Assembly (NCBI RefSeq): GCF_011764425.1 | Contig: NZ_BLPF01000001.1 | Coordinates: 3,153,001 to 3,217,000, forward strand | Origin: Phytohabitans houttuyneae | Lineage (GTDB): Bacteria; Actinomycetota; Actinomycetes; Mycobacteriales; Micromonosporaceae | Direction of reading: 5' to 3' | DNA length: 64,000 nucleotides | In this document: in pieces, positions 59,373 to 64,000 of the stretch | How the letters are laid out: each line of letters opens with the position of its first letter | Numbering within the stretch: position 1 is the stretch's first letter | The notes under the pieces: model-generated | Told to the model about the DNA's origin: nothing | The model's input: the letters and a program-made list of their open reading frames with translations, nothing else | Databases searched by the model: none | Position numbers and translations under genes: made by a program

Positions 59373-61213
59373 GTGACCAGCACAGCCCGCGCCGCTACCG
59401 GCCAGGCACATGCCAGCACCCCGAGCCCATCCCGCACCGTCGAGGCGATCGGCTCGCTGCGCACCAGGCTGGCCGCGCTGGCCAGGTCGCACGGGCGGGA
59501 CGCGGCGGTCTGCCTCGCGTTCGTGGCGCTCGCCGGCTGGGTCACACACGGACTCTGGCCCGACCCCAACAACAGGGTGCTCGCCCTCAACCCCGAAGAC
59601 CAGACCCTCTACGAGTGGTTCCTGGCGGCGGACACCAAGTTCGCCTTCGGGACTGGGGGCTGCTGACCCACCGGCTCAACGCGCCGGACGGGGTCAACCT
59701 GCTCAACAACACCACGGTGATCGCGCTGGGCACGCTGTTCACACCGGTCACTCTGGCTTTTGGGGTACCGGTGACGTTCGCGCTCATCGCCGGCACCAAC
59801 CTGGCCGGCACCGCGATCGCCTGGTACTTCTTCTTCTCCCGCGTGCTGCGCGGCAGCCGGGCCGCGTCGGCGCTCGGCGCGGCGCTGTGCGGCTTCGGGC
59901 CGGGCATCATCTCGCAAAACAACAGTCACCTCCACATGACCGCCCAGTGGCTGGTGCCGGTGATGGTGTGGCTGGTGATCCGGCTGGCCCGCGCCGCCGA
60001 CCCGGCCGCCCGCCCCGACGGGGTCGACCGCCGGCGGGTGCTCACCTCCGCGCTGTGGCTGGCCGCCGTCGTGACGCTCCAGGTCTTCATCGGCGAGGAG
60101 GTCCTGTTCCTCACGGCCGTGACAATGGTGATCATCGCGGTGGCGTACGGGCTGGCGCGCCGGGAGTACGCCCGCCGGGTGCTGCCCAAGTTCGTGGCCG
60201 GCATGGTGATCGCGGTCTCGGTGGCCGGCACCGCGCTGATGATTCCGCTGTGGTTTCAGTTCAAGGGCCCGGGGAGCATCCCCAACGGCGTGTTCAGCGC
60301 CTATTTCTTCTCCGCCGACCTGGCCAGCTGGACCGCGATCTCCCCACTGTCCGTGCTCGGCTCGCCCGAGTCGGCGCGGCTCTCCACGGGCTCGGCGGAG
60401 TACAACACGTTCCTCGGCTGGCCGCTGGTCCTCGTCGCCGCTGGCTGCGTGATCTGGCTTGTCCGCGAGCCGCTGATCCGCGCGGTCGCCACGGCCGGCG
60501 TGGTGATGGCCTGGCTCTCGCTCGGGCCCAAGATGGTGATCGACGGGGAGCGGACGAGCATCCCGGGGCCATACCTGGCGCTGGTCGGGCTCCCGGTCGT
60601 CGAGGGCGCGCTCCCGATGCGCTTCGCGCTGACGCTGCTGCCGCTGGTGGCGACGCTGCTGGTGATCGCCTTCGACCGCGCGCGGGCGCACGAGTCCCGC
60701 CCGGTGCGCCTTCTCGTGCCGGCCGCTGTCGCGGTGTCGCTGCTTGCGATCTTCCCCAAGCCACTGCCGACGGAGGAGCGCCCGCCGGTGCCGCAGTTCA
60801 TCACCGGCGGCCACTGGCGGGAGTGTGTGAAGCCGGGCGGCGTGCTCGTGCCGGTCCCCCTGCCGACGCCGCCGGAGCCGTGGGCGATGCGGTGGGCGGC
60901 TGCGGCGAACGCGGAGTTCGGCATCCCGGAGGGCTTCTTCATCGGGCCGTACGGAAAGCGGGGCCGGGCGTCGATGGGCACGTACAAGCGGCCCACCTCG
61001 CAGCTGCTGGCACAGGTGGCCAAGCAGGGCGGGCGCCCCGAGATCGGCGAGCCGCAGCGGCGGGCCGCGCGGGATGACGTCGCGTTCTGGGGCGCGTCGT
61101 GCGTGGCTGTGGCCGCGGACCAGCCGCACCGCGAGGACCTGGTGGTCACGCTGGAGGCACTGTTCGGGCCCAGCACCAAGATCGCCGACGCCTGGACGTG
61201 GAAGGTGGGCTAG
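59373..61213 (+). CDS. large integral membrane protein, glycosyltransferase-like (frameshifted as sequenced)
   Basis: About 613 residues once repaired, from GTG 59373. The first TM (DAAVCLAFVALAGWVTHGLW), then about ten more, and a C-terminal soluble domain (FITGGHWRECVKPGGVLVPV, EFGIPEGFFIGPYGKRGRAS). Resembles GT-C-type membrane proteins of actinobacteria, but no catalytic motif is certain. The frame slips at GGG 59649-59651; one more G gives TKFAFGDWGLLTHRLNAPDG. The break is probably a sequencing error. Confidence 0.7.
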
Positions 61214-61323
61214 AGGTTCGGTCTGACCGATACCGCGCGGCGCGGACCGCGTTTGGGGCCGGTTGAAGCAGGCGGTGATCGCGCTGGCCGAGGCCGACGG
61301 CATCGGATGCCAAGCAGCTGGGT

Positions 61324-61709
61324 TCATTTGGGCCGGCCGTGGCCGGACTCGCTGACCACGGACATGGCCAATTCCAGCGAGGCGAATTGGGCCGCGCTGG
61401 GAGGGCGGAAGGTCGCTGCGGCGATCCCTGAACGCGACGGCCAGAAAGGCCAACCAGGCCCTTGACTGGCTCCGCGCACTCCCGGACGCGCTGCGGTTGA
61501 CGCTAGGACGCGTACGGCGAGGTGTTGTTCCAAGCCGGGTTGGCCTTTGAGGGCGTCGTTGACTGACTCGATGATCTGACGCACGGCGCGTGGCGGTCTT
61601 CGGCAGGGGCGAGGTTTTTCGCCCCTGGCGTTCGGCGAGCGATCGTTCGCAAGGTGTCATCGATCGTCACGGACAGTGCGGTAGCGAGGGCATCCAGAGC
61701 GACGCGCAC
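61324..61709 (-). pseudogene. decayed IS transposase with internal deletion
   Basis: The reverse strand holds an N-terminal piece (ALDALATALSVTIDDTLRTI, 61640-61700) and, in another frame, a C-terminal piece (RQIIESVNDALKGQPGLEQH, 61520-61582). Both are typical of IS4/IS5-group actinobacterial transposases, with the catalytic core lost between. The surrounding 61214-61776 holds no intact gene. I could not define the ends. Confidence 0.6.
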
Positions 61710-61776
61710 GAGACCTCCACGGTCATCGTCGCGTCAGCGACGTCGACCCTGGAGGCGTGCCCGTCGGAATAGCTCC

Positions 61777-63096
61777 CTAGTCAACGCGGGGCGTCACCCC
61801 GGTGAACTCCTCGCGCGGGTCGTGCAGCTGGCCGAGCGCGACCACCTCACGCCGCAGGAAGAAGGCCAGCGTCCAGTCGATCACCACGCGCACCTTGCGG
61901 TTGAAGGACGGGATGCGGCTCACGTGGTACGTGCGGTGCATGAACCAGGCGATCGGGCCCTTGAGCTTGATGCCGTAGACCTGTGCGACGCCCTTGTGCA
62001 GGCCCAGGCTGGCGACGCTGCCAACGTGCTTGTGCTTGTACTGCACGGGCTCCTTGCCCCGGATGACCGCGCGGATGTTGTCGGCCATGCGCACCGCCTG
62101 GCGCACCGCGTGCTGGGCGCTGGGCGAGCAGAACGTGCCGGGCGGGCCGGTCAGGTCGGGCACCGCCGCGCAGTCACCCGCGCTCCACACGCCCTCCAGC
62201 ACCGTGTCGCCGTCGACCACCTGGAGCGTCGGCAGGCAGGTGATCCGCCCCCGGTTGTCGCGCGGCAGGTCGGTGTCGTCGAGCATGGGCGAGGGCTTGA
62301 CGCCGGCCGTCCACACGAGCGTGTCGGAGGCGAAGCTGTCGCCGTCGGACAGCTTCACCACGCCGTCCAAACAGGACTCCAGGCGGGTGTCGAGGCGGAT
62401 GTCCAGGCCGCGCTTGAGCAGCTGCTGCACCGTGTAGGCACCCATGTCGCGGTCGACCTCGGGCAGCACCCGCTGGGTCGCCTCGACGAGCACCCAGTGC
62501 ATGTCGCCGACGGTCAGCTCCGGGTAGTACTTGAGCGCGTCGCGCGCCATGTCTTCCATCTCGGCGAGCGCCTCGATGCCCGCGTAGCCGCCGCCGACGA
62601 AGACGAACGTGAGCGCGCGCCGCCGCGTCTCCAGGTCGGTGGTGGCGGCCGCCACGTCGAGCCGGTCGAGGACGTGGTTGCGCAGGTAGATGGCCTCACC
62701 GATGGTCTTGAACCCGATGCCCTGCTCGCGCAGCCCGGGAATGGGCAGCGTGCGGGAGACCGAGCCGGGGGCCACGACGATGTGGTCGTACTCGATCTCC
62801 AGGGGCGGGCCGATGATCGGCTGCACGGTGGCCGCCTTGCGGGTGTGCTCGATCCGCGTGACCGCACCGGAAACGATCTTGCAGTGCTTCAACTCGCGTC
62901 GCAGCGGCACCACGGAGTGGCGCGGCGAGATGTTTCCGGCCGCTGCTTCCGGCAGGAACGGCTGGTACGTCATGTGCGGCTGCGGATCGACGACCGTGAC
63001 CTCGGCCTCGCGCGCCCGGAGTTTCTTGGACAGCCGCAGGGCCGCGTACAGGCCGACGTGGCCGGCCCCCACCACAAGGATCCGTTGCGGACTCAC
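61777..63096 (-). CDS. ndh: type II NADH dehydrogenase (NDH-2) / FAD-dependent oxidoreductase
   Basis: 439 residues from GTG 63096. FAD dinucleotide motif ILVVGAGHVGLYAALRL, second Rossmann motif LTFVFVGGGYAGIEALAEME, LVWTAGVKPSPML and the C-terminal FAD site VWSAGDCAAVPDL, with quinone-side AQHAVRQAVRMADNI. The C-terminal region (IAWFMHRTYHVSRIPSFNRK, WTLAFFLRREVVALGQL) provides membrane association. Oxidises NADH and feeds menaquinone without proton pumping. Confidence 0.92.
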   Translation of the reverse strand: MSPQRILVVGAGHVGLYAALRLSKKLRAREAEVTVVDPQPHMTYQPFLPEAAAGNISPRHSVVPLRRELKHCKIVSGAVTRIEHTRKAATVQPIIGPPLEIEYDHIVVAPGSVSRTLPIPGLREQGIGFKTIGEAIYLRNHVLDRLDVAAATTDLETRRRALTFVFVGGGYAGIEALAEMEDMARDALKYYPELTVGDMHWVLVEATQRVLPEVDRDMGAYTVQQLLKRGLDIRLDTRLESCLDGVVKLSDGDSFASDTLVWTAGVKPSPMLDDTDLPRDNRGRITCLPTLQVVDGDTVLEGVWSAGDCAAVPDLTGPPGTFCSPSAQHAVRQAVRMADNIRAVIRGKEPVQYKHKHVGSVASLGLHKGVAQVYGIKLKGPIAWFMHRTYHVSRIPSFNRKVRVVIDWTLAFFLRREVVALGQLHDPREEFTGVTPRVD

Positions 63097-63202
63097 GACC
63101 TACATCATTCCCCTGTGTGCGCCGTTACACCTGGTCCATGCCGGCATCTGTGACCGCCGATACGACCGGTGTGACGGCGGCTACCATGCCGCGCGGCGAG
63201 GC

Positions 63203-63520
63203 TCAGCGGCGGCGCAGCAGCCAGGCGAGCAGCGCGGTGGCGCCCAAAGCCACCGCCAGGCCGGCCAGCGCGGCCGCCAGCAGGTCGCGGTCGCCGCCGC
63301 GGTTGGCCGCGCTGAGCAGCAGCACGGTGAGCACGGCGGAGCCGAGGACCACCGCGAGCGCGCGGGAGAGCCAGCGCACCGTGACCTCGGCCGGAATGTG
63401 GGCGTCGTAGGGCAGGAGCGCGGTGAGCGCGGCGAGGCTGTGGGTCAGGTAGAGGAACGACGCGAGCGCGATCAGGCGCCACAGCTCGACCGGGTCGTCG
63501 TACCAGATCGTGGAGGTCAC
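63203..63520 (-). CDS. small integral membrane protein of the DUF58 operon
   Basis: 105 residues from GTG 63520. Three or four TM segments (LWRLIALASFLYLTHSLAAL, AVVLGSAVLTVLLLSAANRG, LAGLAVALGATALLAWLL). GTGA overlap with the upstream gene. Function unknown; position in an operon with DUF58 suggests a role beside a MoxR-type system, by inference. Confidence 0.7.
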   Translation of the reverse strand: MTSTIWYDDPVELWRLIALASFLYLTHSLAALTALLPYDAHIPAEVTVRWLSRALAVVLGSAVLTVLLLSAANRGGDRDLLAAALAGLAVALGATALLAWLLRRR

Positions 63521-63744
63521 CCACCCCCGACCGCGACGAGGATCGCCACGGTGACCCACGGACTGCGCGGGAGGATGGCGGCGACGGCGGCCTGGATCAC
63601 CAGCGCGGCGACGAAGTAGCCGCCGCGCAGCTCCGCCGGAAACGCGACCACGAGCGCGGCCAGCGCGACCGCGAAGACGCCCGCGCGGGCCAGCAGCGGT
63701 CCGACGGTGGCCCGCGACAGCACGTGCGAGACGCGGCCGATCAT
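63517..63744 (-). CDS. small integral membrane protein of the DUF58 operon
   Basis: 75 residues from ATG 63744, overlapping the DUF58 stop (ATGA). Two TM segments (GVFAVALAALVVAFPAELRG, FVAALVIQAAVAAILP). Unknown family. Couples translation between DUF58 and the next membrane gene. Confidence 0.7.
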   Translation of the reverse strand: MIGRVSHVLSRATVGPLLARAGVFAVALAALVVAFPAELRGGYFVAALVIQAAVAAILPRSPWVTVAILVAVGGG

Positions 63745-64000
63745 CGCAGGGCCCCCTTCGGCGCGGAGGCCATCCGCGCGACGTCGCGCAGCACCAGGTC
63801 GAGGCTGCCGGCGCCGGCCCAGCGCACCACCGGCACGCCGTGCTCGCGGAGCTGGCCGATCGTGTTGTCGCGCTCCAGCCGCCACAGCCGGTGCGCGACC
63901 TCGGTGTAGTCGCTGCGGTGCGGCGGCTTGACGCCCTCCGGCAGGGTGTCGACGGCGAGCACGAACCGGCCGGCGCGGGCCAGCCGGGCGAGCATCTCGG
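63741..64000 (-). CDS. DUF58 (vWA-like) domain protein, C-terminal end
   Basis: The last 85 codons are visible: LARLARAGRFVLAVDTLPEG, HRLWRLERDNTIGQLREHGV, then VVRWAGAGSLDLVLRDVARM. This fits the end of DUF58 proteins, which accompany MoxR ATPases. The gene continues beyond the right edge. Confidence 0.75.
   Translation of the reverse strand, partial: EMLARLARAGRFVLAVDTLPEGVKPPHRSDYTEVAHRLWRLERDNTIGQLREHGVPVVRWAGAGSLDLVLRDVARMASAPKGALR

Noticed and set aside
1-64000. CRISPR arrays, phage modules or a biosynthetic gene cluster
   Set aside because: No regularly spaced direct repeats, no phage structural genes, and no PKS/NRPS or similar core enzymes were found.

Overview
The window is GC-rich bacterial chromosome with many GTG starts, short or overlapping gene junctions and an actinobacterial gene set: polyprenol-phosphate-mannose synthase, a UPF0182 membrane protein, a PDZ/Lon-like secreted protease, the DUF2342-type zinc metalloprotease, an initiator tRNA without encoded CCA, and many anti-sigma-type HATPase/STAS regulators. 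The overall flavour fits a mycelial actinomycete of the Micromonosporaceae type. That placement is inference from gene content and repeat style, not from a marker gene.

Layout. 1-4.6 kb: 3' end of aroA, rsgA, a repeat-bearing gene-free stretch, a DUF2087 regulator, hisN and a DMT-like membrane protein. 4.6-8.5 kb: two small anti-sigma-type HATPases flanking a NarL/LuxR two-component pair and a PAS-PP2C phosphatase. 9-15.3 kb: a ribose-phosphate pyrophosphokinase paralogue, a secreted GH16 glucanase with a lectin domain and candidate LacI-type operators, an MFS/TetR pair, purC and the mannosyl-phosphate synthase. 15.3-21.9 kb: nested intergenic repeats, a large secreted subtilase, a PPOX/GNAT pair and an OmpR-type two-component system. 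22-25.6 kb: lipoprotein, membrane fusion protein, ABC ATPase and FtsX-type permease, translationally coupled, divergent from that two-component system.

25.6-29.8 kb is the most interesting part. It holds two STAS-HATPase fusion proteins, a free STAS protein, and a SigB/SigF-type sigma factor carrying its own C-terminal STAS domain, with a good SigB-type promoter in front of the set. None of the four STAS domains shows the usual phosphoacceptor Ser motif.

29.7-37.5 kb is metabolic and regulatory: an ECF42-type sigma factor with its DGPF/YCII partner, hydrolases, reductases, an HxlR regulator facing an SDR, a DUF899 protein, and a LysR regulator facing a cysteine-dioxygenase-like gene. 37.7-49.3 kb holds tRNA-fMet, UPF0182, PDZ protease, metalloprotease, HIT, msrA, RNase Z with a strongly folded leader, GNAT, gamma-carbonic anhydrase and an HtrA-like protease. 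49.3-64 kb holds an IS256 remnant, cystathionine beta-synthase, two SGNH hydrolases, thiolase, an MFS/TetR pair, a Bax1-type protein, tRNA-Leu, a large membrane protein, a decayed transposase, NDH-2 and the start of a DUF58 operon.

Two cross-cutting features stand out. A dispersed intergenic repeat family is present in seven copies, the longest about 190 bp. Six otherwise well-conserved genes are each broken by exactly one missing base in a short G or C run, which looks like sequencing error rather than real decay.
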